64,000 bases of DNA. Source: Marinobacterium profundum. Its GTDB lineage: Bacteria; Pseudomonadota; Gammaproteobacteria; Pseudomonadales; Balneatricaceae. The notes under the pieces are model-generated. The model was given only the letters and a program-made list of their open reading frames with translations. It did no database searches and had not been told where the DNA came from. Each line of letters starts with the position of its first letter. Within the stretch, counting starts at the first letter, position 1. The position numbers and the translations under genes are program-made. The stretch covers positions 1-64,000 of the forward strand of contig NZ_BCNS01000162.1 of the NCBI RefSeq assembly GCF_001528745.1, written 5' to 3'. Below, piece by piece: positions 34,966 through 45,095 of this stretch.

Positions 34966-35702
34966 CAGCCAAGCAAGAAACAACCCCGAGCCATGCGGCT
35001 TTGGAAAAGCAGTATTTTGAGGAAGCCCGCGACTGGGACGCCGACAAGACGGCCCTCATTAAGCGTTCGGAAAAACGCGCCTGGACGATGGCGGGAGCCT
35101 TGCTGATCGTTGCCGTTCTTGAAGCTGTCGGCCTGGCCAGCCTGGCCCCGCTCAAAACAGTAGAGCCTTTCGTTATCCGGGTAGACAACAATACCGGCGT
35201 GGTTGACGTGGTTTCGACGTTGGCCGAAACAGCCGGGGAGGTAGAAGAAAGCGCGCAAGAGGCGCTGGATAAATACTGGCTGGGACAATATATCCGGAAC
35301 CGCGAGTCATACCAGTGGGGAACACGCGAGTACAGCCGGAACCTGGTTGGCCTCCTGTCCGGTGCGACCGTCCAACAAGCCTATGCCTCGTACACCGACC
35401 CGAAGCAGAACCCCCAAGCTCCGGTTGTCGTTTATGGCCAAAACACCGAGGTAGAAACCCGCATCAAGGCTATCAGCATCATCAACAGCGAAACAGTGAA
35501 CGGTGAGCCTCGCACTACAGCCCTGGTTCGTTACACCAAGCAGGTGAAGCGGGCAGGGGAGCGCAGCCCTTTGACTCACTGGGCCGCCACTGTGACGTTT
35601 ACTTACCTGAACACGCGCATGAGCGTGGAAGACCGACAGCTTAACCCGCTCGGCTTCCAGGTAGTCAACTACCGCAACGACCAGGAAAGCATCGGAGGCT
35701 GA
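34962..35702 (+). CDS. virB8: VirB8 inner-membrane scaffold protein
   Basis: 246 residues. A cytoplasmic N-terminus and one helix (WTMAGALLIVAVLEAVGLA) precede the periplasmic NTF2-like VirB8 domain with the typical LAPLKTVEPFVIRVDNNTG and a C-terminal QLNPLGFQVVNYR. It nucleates the channel. It lies between virB7 and virB9 with minimal gaps. Confidence 0.93.
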   Translation: MTAKQETTPSHAALEKQYFEEARDWDADKTALIKRSEKRAWTMAGALLIVAVLEAVGLASLAPLKTVEPFVIRVDNNTGVVDVVSTLAETAGEVEESAQEALDKYWLGQYIRNRESYQWGTREYSRNLVGLLSGATVQQAYASYTDPKQNPQAPVVVYGQNTEVETRIKAISIINSETVNGEPRTTALVRYTKQVKRAGERSPLTHWAATVTFTYLNTRMSVEDRQLNPLGFQVVNYRNDQESIGG

Positions 35703-35703
35703 C

Positions 35704-36531
35704 ATGGTACGCATGAAAACACTTTCCTGTATCGCGCTGGCTGCTTGCCTTGTTGCCGGTGGGAACGTCTACGCCCTGGAGATCCCGCACGGTGGACCGC
35801 TGGATAAACGCGTTCGGTTTATCGACTATAAAGGCGCCGAGGTCGTCCAGTTGGTAGGCCATTATGGCTTTTCTACCCATATTCAATTCAGCCCGTCCGA
35901 AGCGGTGCAGCAAATTGCCATGGGTGACCCAGATGCCTGGGAAATTGCCCCGGTAGGAAACCACATATTCATCAAGCCCAAGGGCAAAAAACCCGCTACT
36001 AATATGACGGTTATCACGTCGCGCCGAGTGTACAACTTCGAGCTGTCTGCACACTGGTCGCAGAACGGCGCGCACTCTAACGACATGCTGTTCCAGGTTA
36101 ATTTCCGCTATCCCGAGGAGATTGCAGCCCGAGCAAAAGCCGAAGCGGAAGCACGGGAAATGCAAGCGCGGCTAAACCAGTCTGATAATCCGGTGCCTGC
36201 AAACTGGAATTATTGGTCGAAAGGATCGGAAGAAGTCACGCCGAGAAAAGCCTTTGACGATGGCCGGTTTACGTTCCTCACGTTCACCAACAACAGCGAA
36301 ATGCCCGCCATTTACGTAGTGAACCAGGACGGTTCCGAAAGCCTGGTGAATACCCATATTGACCCGGAAAACCCGGACACGATTGTGGTTCACAAAGTGG
36401 CGGCCCAGCTTGTTATGCGCAAGGGCAATTCTGTGGCCTGTATTTTCAATAAGTCGTATGACCCGGAAGGCGTGACGAACAAAAGCGGCACCACTATCCA
36501 CGGCGTTGAGCGAGTGATTAAAGGGAGTTAA
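35704..36531 (+). CDS. virB9: VirB9 outer-membrane core protein
   Basis: 275 residues with a signal peptide (ending NVYALE). The N-terminal domain (PLDKRVRFIDYKGAEVVQL) and the C-terminal VirB7-binding domain (GRFTFLTFTNNSEMPAIYVV) follow the VirB9/CagX/TraO pattern. GGAGG precedes the ATG. Confidence 0.93.
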   Translation: MVRMKTLSCIALAACLVAGGNVYALEIPHGGPLDKRVRFIDYKGAEVVQLVGHYGFSTHIQFSPSEAVQQIAMGDPDAWEIAPVGNHIFIKPKGKKPATNMTVITSRRVYNFELSAHWSQNGAHSNDMLFQVNFRYPEEIAARAKAEAEAREMQARLNQSDNPVPANWNYWSKGSEEVTPRKAFDDGRFTFLTFTNNSEMPAIYVVNQDGSESLVNTHIDPENPDTIVVHKVAAQLVMRKGNSVACIFNKSYDPEGVTNKSGTTIHGVERVIKGS

Positions 36532-37724
36532 TGATGGCTGATAACAGAGACGACTTGGACCAAGAAGACATCGACCGGGGTATGCCTTCGATCAACCAGC
36601 GCGGCCCTGGTAAAGGCGGGATCGGGCAGAAAATCATCGTGGGAATAGGAGCCATATTCGTTGTACTGGCCTTGGTGGCCGTCAATGGCGGTTTTAGCTC
36701 CGCTGAAGAAGACCAGGCAAGGGCAGCCACCTCTAACGATGAGATCGGCAACCGCCTAGGACCAGCTCCGGCACTTCCTGCGCCTCCGCCTCCACCGGAA
36801 GCGCCTAAGAAGCCCGAACAGCCGGACATTATCCGCACGGCCGAGGTAGCGCCGCCTCCGGCTCCTCGATACCCAACCACCACCCAGCGCGACAAGGATG
36901 CACCGCCGACACCTGAAGAACGCAAGGTGGGCTCCCAGTTGCTGGCCTTCGGTAGCGTGTCCCGGTCGGGCGATGATCGTCAGGCAATGACCGCCGAGGA
37001 GAGAGCCCTGCAAATGGCCAGGGAGCAAACCAGGGGATCGGGCGGTTCCATGATGGGCGGCGGTGAAGCCGAACGAGCAGACGGTTTAGGCGCCAAGCTA
37101 GAACCAACTCAGGTAGACGGTGCACGCGCAAGCCTCATTGCTGACCGGAATATGTTTATCACGAAAGGCAAGTTCCTGGATTGTGCCCTGGAAACTGCAA
37201 TCAGCTCGGACGTGCCAGGCATGACCAGTTGCCGAATGACCCGCGACGTGTACAGCACTAGCGGCAAGGTGCTGCTGCTGGAGCGAGGTTCTCGAATCGT
37301 CGGCCAGTATCAAAGCGGATTACAGCGCGGACAGGCGCGGATCTTTGTGCTTTGGATCCGAGTCGAAACACCCACCGGCGTAGTGGTTAACCTGGATTCT
37401 CCGGGCACCGATGCCCTGGGACGTTCTGGCCACTCTGGATTTATCGATACCCATTTTTGGGAACGGTTCGGCGGGGCAATCATGCTTAGTCTGATCGATG
37501 ACGTGGGCACCTGGGTTGCAAATGAGTCCGCCCCGAGCGATGGCGGCAACAACCAGATCCAGTTTGGCAGCACAACCGAAGCAGCCAAAAACTCTGCCGG
37601 TATCGCGCTGGAAAATTCCATCAACATTCCGCCGACACTGATTAAACACCAGGGCGAGCATATCAACGTATTTGTGGCCCGTGACCTTGATTTCAGGGGG
37701 GTGTATGACCTCAGAGCAGAATAA
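36531..37724 (+). CDS. virB10: VirB10 energy-sensing core protein
   Basis: 397 residues. A cytoplasmic N-terminus and a single helix (IIVGIGAIFVVLALVAVNGG) lead to a Pro-rich linker (PAPPPPPEAPKKPEQPD) and the C-terminal TrbI/VirB10 barrel domain (ITKGKFLDCALETAISSDVP...). It spans both membranes and gates the channel. Its stop overlaps the virB11 start. Confidence 0.94.
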   Translation: MMADNRDDLDQEDIDRGMPSINQRGPGKGGIGQKIIVGIGAIFVVLALVAVNGGFSSAEEDQARAATSNDEIGNRLGPAPALPAPPPPPEAPKKPEQPDIIRTAEVAPPPAPRYPTTTQRDKDAPPTPEERKVGSQLLAFGSVSRSGDDRQAMTAEERALQMAREQTRGSGGSMMGGGEAERADGLGAKLEPTQVDGARASLIADRNMFITKGKFLDCALETAISSDVPGMTSCRMTRDVYSTSGKVLLLERGSRIVGQYQSGLQRGQARIFVLWIRVETPTGVVVNLDSPGTDALGRSGHSGFIDTHFWERFGGAIMLSLIDDVGTWVANESAPSDGGNNQIQFGSTTEAAKNSAGIALENSINIPPTLIKHQGEHINVFVARDLDFRGVYDLRAE

Positions 37725-38736
37725 TCGGCGGGGGGTGTCACTGCTGGAGTACCTTCGAGTACTCCGGCCGTTTCTGGACGACCCCGAAAACACCGAAATT
37801 GTGGTGAACAGGCCCGGCGAAGTGATTACCGAGAGCCGGAAGGGCTGGACGTACTATGAAGTGCCAGAACTGGACCTGGATTGTTGTGAACGCCTGGCGA
37901 AGTTGACCGCGACCTACTCTGGCCAAAGCCTGGATGAAAGGAAACCGCTTCTTTCTGCAACGCTCCCCGATGGGGAGCGTATCCAGATTGCGGTCCCTCC
38001 GGCCACACTGAACGGACGAATCAGCTTCACGATCCGCAAGCCGTCAACCATCGACTTTACGCTTTCGGATTACCAGGAGCAGGGGTTTTTCGATGAATGC
38101 GAAGACTTCACCAACGACCTGAGCAGCGAGGAAAGCACCCTCCTGGAGTTGAAACAGGCCAGGAAGTACAAAGAGTTCCTGGAGCTGGCCGTGGCCAGCC
38201 GAAAGAACATCATTGTTTCGGGCTCTACCGGCTCCGGTAAAACGACGTTTTTTCGGTCGCTCTTGAAGATGGTCCCGGATGATGAGCGCCTGTTGAGTAT
38301 TGAGAACGTGGACGAGCTGGGCCTTTACAAAACCCACCACAACACGACAAGCCTGTTTTATTCAGCGGGTGGCCAGGGCGTTTCTTCTATTACTCAACAA
38401 CAGCTTTTGGAAAGCAGTCTGCGAATGAAACCAGACCGCATTTTCGTTGCGGAGCTGATAAGGGGCGACGAAGCCTTTTATTACCTCCGCAACGTCAACA
38501 GCGGCCACCCTGGAAGTATTACGACAATGCACGCTAACAGTGCCAGGTTGGCTATTGAACAGCTTGTGCTGTTTCTCAAGGAATCGAGCAGCGGCGCGAC
38601 AATGACCCGCGAAGACATTAAGCAACTGTTGTTTATGTGCGTGGACATTATCGTGCAAATCAAAAACGTGCGGGGTAAGCGCGTGGTAACGGAGATTTAC
38701 TATGACCCTGAATTTAAGCGACGCCAAATGGCTTAA
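37705..38736 (+). CDS. virB11: VirB11 secretion ATPase
   Basis: 343 residues from the ATG at 37705, which follows a G-run ribosome site; a frame start at 37672 lies within virB10. Walker A SGSTGSGKTTFF is near residue 172, and the Asp box and His box region (RIFVAELIRGDEAFYYLRNV, then NSGHPGSITTMHA) are typical of VirB11/PulE hexameric ATPases. Confidence 0.94.
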   Translation: MTSEQNNRRGVSLLEYLRVLRPFLDDPENTEIVVNRPGEVITESRKGWTYYEVPELDLDCCERLAKLTATYSGQSLDERKPLLSATLPDGERIQIAVPPATLNGRISFTIRKPSTIDFTLSDYQEQGFFDECEDFTNDLSSEESTLLELKQARKYKEFLELAVASRKNIIVSGSTGSGKTTFFRSLLKMVPDDERLLSIENVDELGLYKTHHNTTSLFYSAGGQGVSSITQQQLLESSLRMKPDRIFVAELIRGDEAFYYLRNVNSGHPGSITTMHANSARLAIEQLVLFLKESSSGATMTREDIKQLLFMCVDIIVQIKNVRGKRVVTEIYYDPEFKRRQMA

Positions 38737-40615
38737 AATATCCCTCCTGTTTGCCTTTCTCATTGCCGCCATTGTCGGCTGGGCCTGGCTGGGTGGTTAT
38801 TTCTACCTAGAGCTCGCGAGCCTCGACGGCGGCAGCTCCACCCCTATGACGCTCTACCAATATTGGTATTTCTATGGCGACGACAAAGCGACCAGATCCT
38901 GGTTGATGGTCGCCGCCGCTGGTTCCCTGGCCATCTTCTGCCTGCCGATCCTAGCTATTTTCGCACCGGCCAAACGCAAGCTGTTCGGTGATGCAAAATG
39001 GGCCACGTCGAAAGACATAGCCGAAGCGGGGCTGTACTCCGATGACGGGATCATCGTCGGCCAGAAAACATCATTCATGGGCCTGTTCAAGCACTACCTG
39101 GTATTCGGTGGCGCTCAACACGTCCTTATGTCGGCCCCGACCCGGAGCGGGAAGGGCGTCAGCGTGGTTGTTCCTAACCTGCTGTCTTGGCAAGGCTCGG
39201 TTGTTGTCCTGGACATCAAACAAGAGAACTGGGACATAACTTCGGGCTTTCGCTCGAAGCATGGCCAAGAATGCTTCCTCTTGAACCTGGCGCCCCGAGA
39301 CTACCGGACGCACCGTTGGAACCCGCTCCACTACATCAGCGACGATCCGGCGTTCCGTATCAATGATATTCAGAAGATCGGCCAGATGCTGTTCCCGAAA
39401 ATCGAGAATGAGGCACCTATCTGGCAGAGTTCGGCGCGTTCGTTGTGGCTTGGCCTGGTTCTGTATCTCATCGAAACCGAAGAACTGCCCGTGACCATGG
39501 GCGAGGCCCTGCGTCAGCTCACTATGGGCGACGAACGCCTGGCCGAAATCCTCGAAGAACGACAGGAAAGCGACAACCCCTTGTCTGGCGAATGCTACCT
39601 GGCATTAAAAGAGTACCTGGACACCCCAGACAAAACGCGGGGCTCTGTGCGCAAGGGCTTCACTGCCTCTTTGGAGTTGTTCTATAACCCTGTGATCGAT
39701 GCCGCCACGGCGGGCAACGACTTCGATTTGCGCGATATTCGCAAAAAGCGCATGTCAGTTTATGTCGGTATCACCCCGGACGACCTGGAGCGCCTGGCGC
39801 CGCTGATCAACCTGTTTTTCCAGCAGGTTATCGATCTGAACACCAGGGAATTGCCCGAGCAAAATCCCGAACTGAAACACCAGGTGTTGATGCTGCCGGA
39901 CGAATTCACCGCCATGGGTAAGGTTGGAATTCTGTCCAAAGGTATCAGCTACATTGCCGGTTACGGCCTGCGAATGCTACCTATCATCCAATCGCCCGCG
40001 CAGCTCCGCGAGGTGTACGGCGCGGACGCTGCTGAAACCTTCGTGGAAAACCATGCGTTGCAGGTCATCTTCGCGCCGAAAAACATCAAGGTTGCCAAGG
40101 AAATTTCCGAAACGCTGGGCACTACTACGGTCAAGAACAAGTCAAAATCCCGGCAGCTCACCGGCAAGTCCAGCCGGTCGGAAAACGCGAGCGATCACGG
40201 CCGTGCGCTGCTGCTACCCCAGGAGGTTAAGCAGATAGGCAAGAACGCGGAGATCCTGATTCTGGAGAACTGCCCGCCGATCCGGTGCGATAAAATCACC
40301 TGGTATAAGGACAAGCTATTCATCGAGCGCGGAAACGGTCGCGATGGCGTGAAGTGGCCAAGCCCGGTAGTGCCACTGGTAGACCCGGATAGCCGCCAGA
40401 TGGGCGAAATAGACTTCAGGCCCAATAGCGTAGACGAAGCCGCCCGAGCAGTAGTTGAGCGGCCAGTAACAGCAGCAGATATTGAGAAAATCGACGAACT
40501 GGACCTGGACAACTTCAGTTGCGACTTTTCCAAAATCGACGTTCCCAAGGGTGACATTGATGACGATGCCATGGACGCCCTGGTTAACGACTTTTTCGAT
40601 GCAATGGCAGCGTAA
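38702..40615 (+). CDS. virD4: VirD4-type coupling protein
   Basis: 637 residues. Two N-terminal helices anchor it, then Walker A (SAPTRSGKGVSVV, about residue 145) and the TraG/VirD4 core (VLMLPDEFTAMGKVGILSKG is the Walker B region). It hands the relaxase-DNA complex and other protein substrates to the VirB channel. It overlaps virB11 by 35 bases. The acidic tail (DIEKIDELDLDNFSCDFSKI) may bind substrates. Confidence 0.95.
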   Translation: MTLNLSDAKWLKISLLFAFLIAAIVGWAWLGGYFYLELASLDGGSSTPMTLYQYWYFYGDDKATRSWLMVAAAGSLAIFCLPILAIFAPAKRKLFGDAKWATSKDIAEAGLYSDDGIIVGQKTSFMGLFKHYLVFGGAQHVLMSAPTRSGKGVSVVVPNLLSWQGSVVVLDIKQENWDITSGFRSKHGQECFLLNLAPRDYRTHRWNPLHYISDDPAFRINDIQKIGQMLFPKIENEAPIWQSSARSLWLGLVLYLIETEELPVTMGEALRQLTMGDERLAEILEERQESDNPLSGECYLALKEYLDTPDKTRGSVRKGFTASLELFYNPVIDAATAGNDFDLRDIRKKRMSVYVGITPDDLERLAPLINLFFQQVIDLNTRELPEQNPELKHQVLMLPDEFTAMGKVGILSKGISYIAGYGLRMLPIIQSPAQLREVYGADAAETFVENHALQVIFAPKNIKVAKEISETLGTTTVKNKSKSRQLTGKSSRSENASDHGRALLLPQEVKQIGKNAEILILENCPPIRCDKITWYKDKLFIERGNGRDGVKWPSPVVPLVDPDSRQMGEIDFRPNSVDEAARAVVERPVTAADIEKIDELDLDNFSCDFSKIDVPKGDIDDDAMDALVNDFFDAMAA

Positions 40616-40627
40616 GGAGGCGGCACC

Positions 40628-43363
40628 ATGGCCCAGAAACAGATCACGGATAGAAGCACTTACCTGGTTATTCCGTTCGATGACAAAGACAACGCGGTCA
40701 AGGCGGCCGGAAAGCTGCCTGACGGCTCGAACGCTATTACCTTCGACGGTGACAACAAGCTGTGGTACGCCAAGCCAGGCGCCGATCTCTCCAAGGTTTC
40801 GCAATGGCTACCGGACCAGACCAAGGCCAATTCCACGACCGCCGAGAACGATCCTCAAATTGAGTTCACCCGCACTCTTGAGGGTGCCGGCTTTATCATT
40901 GACGGCTTGCCCGAAATGGACGGCCGCCGCCATCGAGTGAAGACACAAGACGACAAGAGCGGCCAGAAAACCGGCGTTTATGTCGGATACTTGGATGGTG
41001 TCCCGGCTGGATGGTATCAGGACCACCGGACGCACTCCGAGCCGGTAAAGTGGAAAGCGACCGGCCAGAAGCTGGACCAGGAAGCGCAAACGCATCTCCG
41101 CGCCCTTGCACTCCAGCGGAAAATGGAACGCCAGGCAAAACAGGAACGATCCTACGATCACAACGCCCGCCGCGTGGGGCAAGCCTATGAACTCATGCCG
41201 GACGCTACCGATAATCAAGGCTACCTGGAGAGAAAAGGGGTTAAAGCCTTCCCTGGTGCAAAAATGGACAAACGCGGCCGCTTGGTGCTGCCGCTCCGTA
41301 ACGAGAATGACGAAATTCGGACCCTCCAGCGGATCGATGCAACCGGCTTTAAATCGCTCAAGAAAAACGGCCAGAAGTCGGGTAATTATTTCGTGGTTGG
41401 CGACCGTGACATACAAAACGGTGAACCCGTATTGTATGCCGAAGGCTACTCAACATCGGCCAGCATAGCCGAAGCAACCGGCCGTCCCGTTGTAATGACA
41501 GTTGACGCCGGGAACCTGCCGCGAGTCGCGGAAAAACTGAAAGAGAAGTACCCGGACAGCCCCCATTTCATCCTGGGGGATGATGACCGGGACAAGATAG
41601 TGAACGGCAAGGAAGTGAACAAAGGCCGGGAAAAAGCCGAGGAAGCGGCGGAGCTGACCAACGGCGTTTTCCGTGTACCTGAGTTCAACGAACAGGAACA
41701 GCAAGCCGGACTAACCGACTTCAACGACCTGCATCAGTCTCGCGGGCTTGAGTCTGTCCGGGAGCAAGTCGAGCAGATTGTGGCGCAGTCCGAAAAGGTG
41801 GAAAGCATGAGTGAAGGGAAGAACGAAAACACCAACGAGCCGGTGATTACCGAGAATTTCGAGCAGTATGTAAACCAGGGGCTCGGACAGCAGCAGGAAA
41901 GCCAGATTGACACCAAACAGGCCCCGGCCATCGAGGAGCCTGTAAACGCCGCCGAAGCGCAGCACGTCGAAGCGATTGCCGACCAGGAGCGCCCCTCTAC
42001 AGAGCAAGCCGAGCAGATCCAGGACAGTGCCAGCCATCAGGCGGAACACCAGACCGAAGCCGAAGTGGAAAACACCATTGAACCGCACATCGAGCAAAAG
42101 CAGGAAACATCAGCAGACGTTGACGCCCGCGCCTGGCTTACAAGCAACCGCCGCCAGTCCGTGACCGAGATCCTGGAAACGAAGGATGACAAGGAAGAAT
42201 CCCTGGAAACCGCCCGCCGTGAACAGTTCGAGCAACTGAACAACCAGGCTCCAACTGGACAGGCTGGACAGCAGGCCGACCCGTTTGTCGAGCAGACCAG
42301 CTTCAAACCGGTGGTGCCGGAACGTGTGGCCAAGAACTATGTTGAGATCGACGGCAAATATTATTTTGGCAATCGCCCCGACTCTCTGGCGTTCGTAGAC
42401 AAAGGCGCCCGCCTTCAAACCAAACTGAGCAATGCCAAAGTGGCCGGTTCCATGGTTGATATTGCAGAGGCTAGGGGCTGGACCGAGATCCAGGTAAAGG
42501 GAACCGCCGACTTTCGCCGGGACGCCTGGCTGGAAGCATCAGCCCGAGGCTTGGCCGTCCAGGGATACAAGCCGAAGGAAGAAGACCTGGCCCGCCTCAA
42601 GAAACTGACCGAGGAACGGCAGTCTAACGAGATCGAGGCCCGAGAGCAGGCAGACCAGCCCCGAAGCAACCAGGGACAGCCTAGCCGCCCACGTCAGCAG
42701 GCCGAAGCACCCAAACCAAGGGAAGCAGCCAGCCAGGGCGAGAAAGCCCAGCAGGGGGCCGCACAAACCGAGGAAACAAGCCAGGCGAACGACAAGGCCG
42801 CCGAGAAGGTCAACCGATTGGCCGGGACCGTGGTAGAGCATGGGAAAGCGCCCTATGAAGACAACCCGGAGAACCGGGACAGCTATTACGTCACCCTGGA
42901 AAACTCGGACGGCGAGAAAAGCACCACCTGGGGCGTGGATCTCGAACGTGCAATGGCCGAACGCGAGGTGAAGGAAGGCGATAAGGTCGAACTAGAGAAC
43001 CTGGGCCGTCAGCCGGTGACAGTCAACCGGCCAGTGAAGGACGACAAGGGCAAAGTAGTAGGTACGGAACAGATCAACTCCCACCGCAACAAATGGGACG
43101 TGAAAGCCGAAGCACTCCAGGACAGGGAGCGCGATGCTAAAGAACTGGTGCGGGAGCATCCCGACCTGGTTAACGAAGTTGCCGCTATCAAGGTGGCCGA
43201 GAAGTTTAGCCAACAACAATTCAGCAATGCAGCCGACCGCGACCGTTTTATGGACAAGGTACGCACCCAACTTTCCAGCAACGTATCCCGTGGCGAACAG
43301 GCCCCGGAAGTGAAGCTGCGCGAAGAAAAAGTGATCGAAAAGGAGAAAGAGAGTGAGCGATAA
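40628..43363 (+). CDS. traC: TraC-like conjugative DNA primase with LPD7 domain
   Basis: 911 residues. In order: an N-terminal DUF5710-like domain (YLVIPFDDKDNAVKAAGKLP), a Toprim primase core with the acidic residue in PVLYAEGYSTSASIAEATG (about 270) and LGDDDRD (about 316), a long Gln/Glu-rich linker, an LPD7-type domain (YVEIDGKYYFGNRPDSLAFV...), another acidic linker and a terminal module (ADRDRFMDKVRTQLSSNV at 869). In IncP plasmids TraC primase is exported to the recipient to prime second-strand synthesis. The terminal module recurs in ArdC and the split phosphoribosyltransferase, and the last residues are KESER. Confidence 0.85.
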   Translation: MAQKQITDRSTYLVIPFDDKDNAVKAAGKLPDGSNAITFDGDNKLWYAKPGADLSKVSQWLPDQTKANSTTAENDPQIEFTRTLEGAGFIIDGLPEMDGRRHRVKTQDDKSGQKTGVYVGYLDGVPAGWYQDHRTHSEPVKWKATGQKLDQEAQTHLRALALQRKMERQAKQERSYDHNARRVGQAYELMPDATDNQGYLERKGVKAFPGAKMDKRGRLVLPLRNENDEIRTLQRIDATGFKSLKKNGQKSGNYFVVGDRDIQNGEPVLYAEGYSTSASIAEATGRPVVMTVDAGNLPRVAEKLKEKYPDSPHFILGDDDRDKIVNGKEVNKGREKAEEAAELTNGVFRVPEFNEQEQQAGLTDFNDLHQSRGLESVREQVEQIVAQSEKVESMSEGKNENTNEPVITENFEQYVNQGLGQQQESQIDTKQAPAIEEPVNAAEAQHVEAIADQERPSTEQAEQIQDSASHQAEHQTEAEVENTIEPHIEQKQETSADVDARAWLTSNRRQSVTEILETKDDKEESLETARREQFEQLNNQAPTGQAGQQADPFVEQTSFKPVVPERVAKNYVEIDGKYYFGNRPDSLAFVDKGARLQTKLSNAKVAGSMVDIAEARGWTEIQVKGTADFRRDAWLEASARGLAVQGYKPKEEDLARLKKLTEERQSNEIEAREQADQPRSNQGQPSRPRQQAEAPKPREAASQGEKAQQGAAQTEETSQANDKAAEKVNRLAGTVVEHGKAPYEDNPENRDSYYVTLENSDGEKSTTWGVDLERAMAEREVKEGDKVELENLGRQPVTVNRPVKDDKGKVVGTEQINSHRNKWDVKAEALQDRERDAKELVREHPDLVNEVAAIKVAEKFSQQQFSNAADRDRFMDKVRTQLSSNVSRGEQAPEVKLREEKVIEKEKESER

Positions 43364-43508
43364 GCCAAGCGAAAACATCATGGACCTGAACAAGCCTGGC
43401 GTGGTTGTCGAGGTCAGCAAAGAAGAAGCCGCCGACCTCGGTGCGTTTGAAGAAGACGCCATGAGCGAGGAAGACGCCCTGCAGGCGACCGAGGAACAGG
43501 AGGACTAA
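43353..43508 (+). CDS. 51-residue acidic protein between traC and ardC
   Basis: From GTG 43353 (AGGAG eight bases before) to TAA 43508, overlapping the last 11 bases of traC. The sequence starts MSDKPSENIMDLNKPGVVVE and its second half is strongly acidic (EEDAMSEEDALQATEEQED). It may be a TraD-like small transfer protein or an acidic partner of a basic DNA-binding protein. Function unknown. Tight packing between two genes supports it being real. Confidence 0.6.
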   Translation: MSDKPSENIMDLNKPGVVVEVSKEEAADLGAFEEDAMSEEDALQATEEQED

Positions 43509-43511
43509 CCC

Positions 43512-45035
43512 ATGGCTGGGAGCAAGGACGATAAAAAGCCCTATTACGAAATGATCAGCGAACGGCTGATCAAGCAGTTGGAAGAAGGCACGGCACCATG
43601 GCAAAAGCCATGGGAGGCGGGCACTCAACGAATGCCCCACAACCCAGTCAGCGGAACCAGGTACAAAGGTGCCAACGCTCTTTGGCTGTCGATGCAAGGC
43701 CGCTCTGATCCGCGCTGGATGACCTACAAACAGGCCAAGAGTGTGAACGCCCAGGTTATGAAGGGCGAAAAAGGGACGATGGTCCAATACTGGAAATTCC
43801 GCGACCGCGTACCCAAAAAGGAGAATGGTAAACCCGTCCTCGATGCCGAGGGCAAAAAGGTAATGATCAACGTCGAGCTGGATAAGCCGAAGGTGTTTAG
43901 TGCGGTGGTGTTCAACGCCGAGCAGATCCAGGGACTGCCGCCGCTCGAAGCCAAACAAACAATACCTGAGTGGGAACGTCACGAGCGGGCCGAAGCCATC
44001 CTGGCAGCCTCCGGTGCCAATATCAACCACGACCAGGGCGACCGAGCGTTTTACAGCCCTGTCCGCGACTCGATCCACCTGCCGGAAAAAGGTCAGTTTG
44101 AAAGTGCCGATCGCTACTATGCAACGGCACTGCATGAGCTGGGACACTGGACCGGACACCCTTCCCGCCTGGATCGTGACCTATCACACCCTTTCGGAAG
44201 TGAAGGGTACGCAATTGAAGAACTGCGTAGTGAGGTCGCGTCGCTATCCGTGGGTGAAGAACTGGAGATCGGCCACGATCCTGGCCAACACGCTTCCTAT
44301 GTCAAAAGCTGGATTAAAGTCCTCAAGGATGACCCCAAGGAAATTTTGAGGGCCGCCCGCGATGCAGAGAAGATCCACGACATGGTTATGGGTTTCGAGC
44401 GGGACCGTAACCAGAAGCAGGACAACCAGGCAATGGTTTCGCCTGCTGCTGCTGAGAGACTGCATAAGCTCGACCGGGACGCCATTGAAGGTTACTCCCC
44501 AATGGAAAGCTGGAAGATGATGCAGGCGGAAGCGGCCAGCAATGGCTATACAGCCCGCATCGATCTGAACAAGGACCGCGACGATTTTGCCAGCGAGTTT
44601 GTTATCGACTACCAGGACAAGAAAGGAGCCGACACTGGTATCCAAACGAACCTGTACGCCGATAGCAAGATGGAAACATCGATCCACGGCCGGCGCCTTT
44701 CTAAGTTCACTTCCAACGACTCCGAAAGCCAGCCTAGACACCTGCGTGAAGCGTTCCAGGAGCATGAGACAGCCAAGGGCGCCCAACCCTCCAGCGAAGG
44801 CGAGAAAGCCCCTCAGAGGCCGCAGGCGGCTGAAACAGGTCAGCAGATAGGCAAGGACAGCACCTTACCCTTAAAACTGGCTGAGAAGTACGCTCAGAAC
44901 TTCGCCAGCGAAGCCGACCGCGACCGATTCCTGGAGCGCGTCCAGGATCGGTTGAACAAGGAAACAGAACAGGCCGCCGATATTCGTATTCGGGAATCGG
45001 TAGCCGTAAATAACGACTCTGACATGGAACGGTGA
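43512..45035 (+). CDS. ardC: ArdC-type antirestriction protein with extra C-terminal region
   Basis: 507 residues, longer than ArdC of about 300. The N-terminal single-strand DNA-binding domain (YYEMISERLIKQLEEGTAPW and TRYKGANALWLS) is followed by a zincin domain with H208-E-L-G-H212 (HELGHWTGH). A further 200 residues include an LPD-like repeat region and a terminal module (ADRDRFLERVQDRLNKETEQ at 468) shared with the primase, ending SDMER. ArdC of pSa protects incoming single strands in the recipient and is reported to be transferred with the DNA. The extra tail could serve export. Confidence 0.85.
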   Translation: MAGSKDDKKPYYEMISERLIKQLEEGTAPWQKPWEAGTQRMPHNPVSGTRYKGANALWLSMQGRSDPRWMTYKQAKSVNAQVMKGEKGTMVQYWKFRDRVPKKENGKPVLDAEGKKVMINVELDKPKVFSAVVFNAEQIQGLPPLEAKQTIPEWERHERAEAILAASGANINHDQGDRAFYSPVRDSIHLPEKGQFESADRYYATALHELGHWTGHPSRLDRDLSHPFGSEGYAIEELRSEVASLSVGEELEIGHDPGQHASYVKSWIKVLKDDPKEILRAARDAEKIHDMVMGFERDRNQKQDNQAMVSPAAAERLHKLDRDAIEGYSPMESWKMMQAEAASNGYTARIDLNKDRDDFASEFVIDYQDKKGADTGIQTNLYADSKMETSIHGRRLSKFTSNDSESQPRHLREAFQEHETAKGAQPSSEGEKAPQRPQAAETGQQIGKDSTLPLKLAEKYAQNFASEADRDRFLERVQDRLNKETEQAADIRIRESVAVNNDSDMER

Positions 45036-45040
45036 ACATG

Positions 45041-45068
45041 AAAGGCGTCTGGTGACTGGGCGCCTTTT
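45041..45068 (+). terminator. Terminator after ardC
   Basis: AAAGGCG (45041-45047) pairs with CGCCTTT (45061-45067), followed by one more T and then CG. The T-run is mostly within the stem. It ends the long transfer transcript. Confidence 0.6.
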
Positions 45069-45081
45069 CGTGCACACGAAC
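45066..45081. promoter_or_regulatory. Dispersed palindrome TTTCGTGCACACGAAC, site 3
   Basis: One mismatch in the right arm. It overlaps the base of the terminator and lies 15 bases before the ATG of the 45096 gene. Confidence 0.6.
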
Positions 45082-45095
45082 AGAAGGAAGGAAAT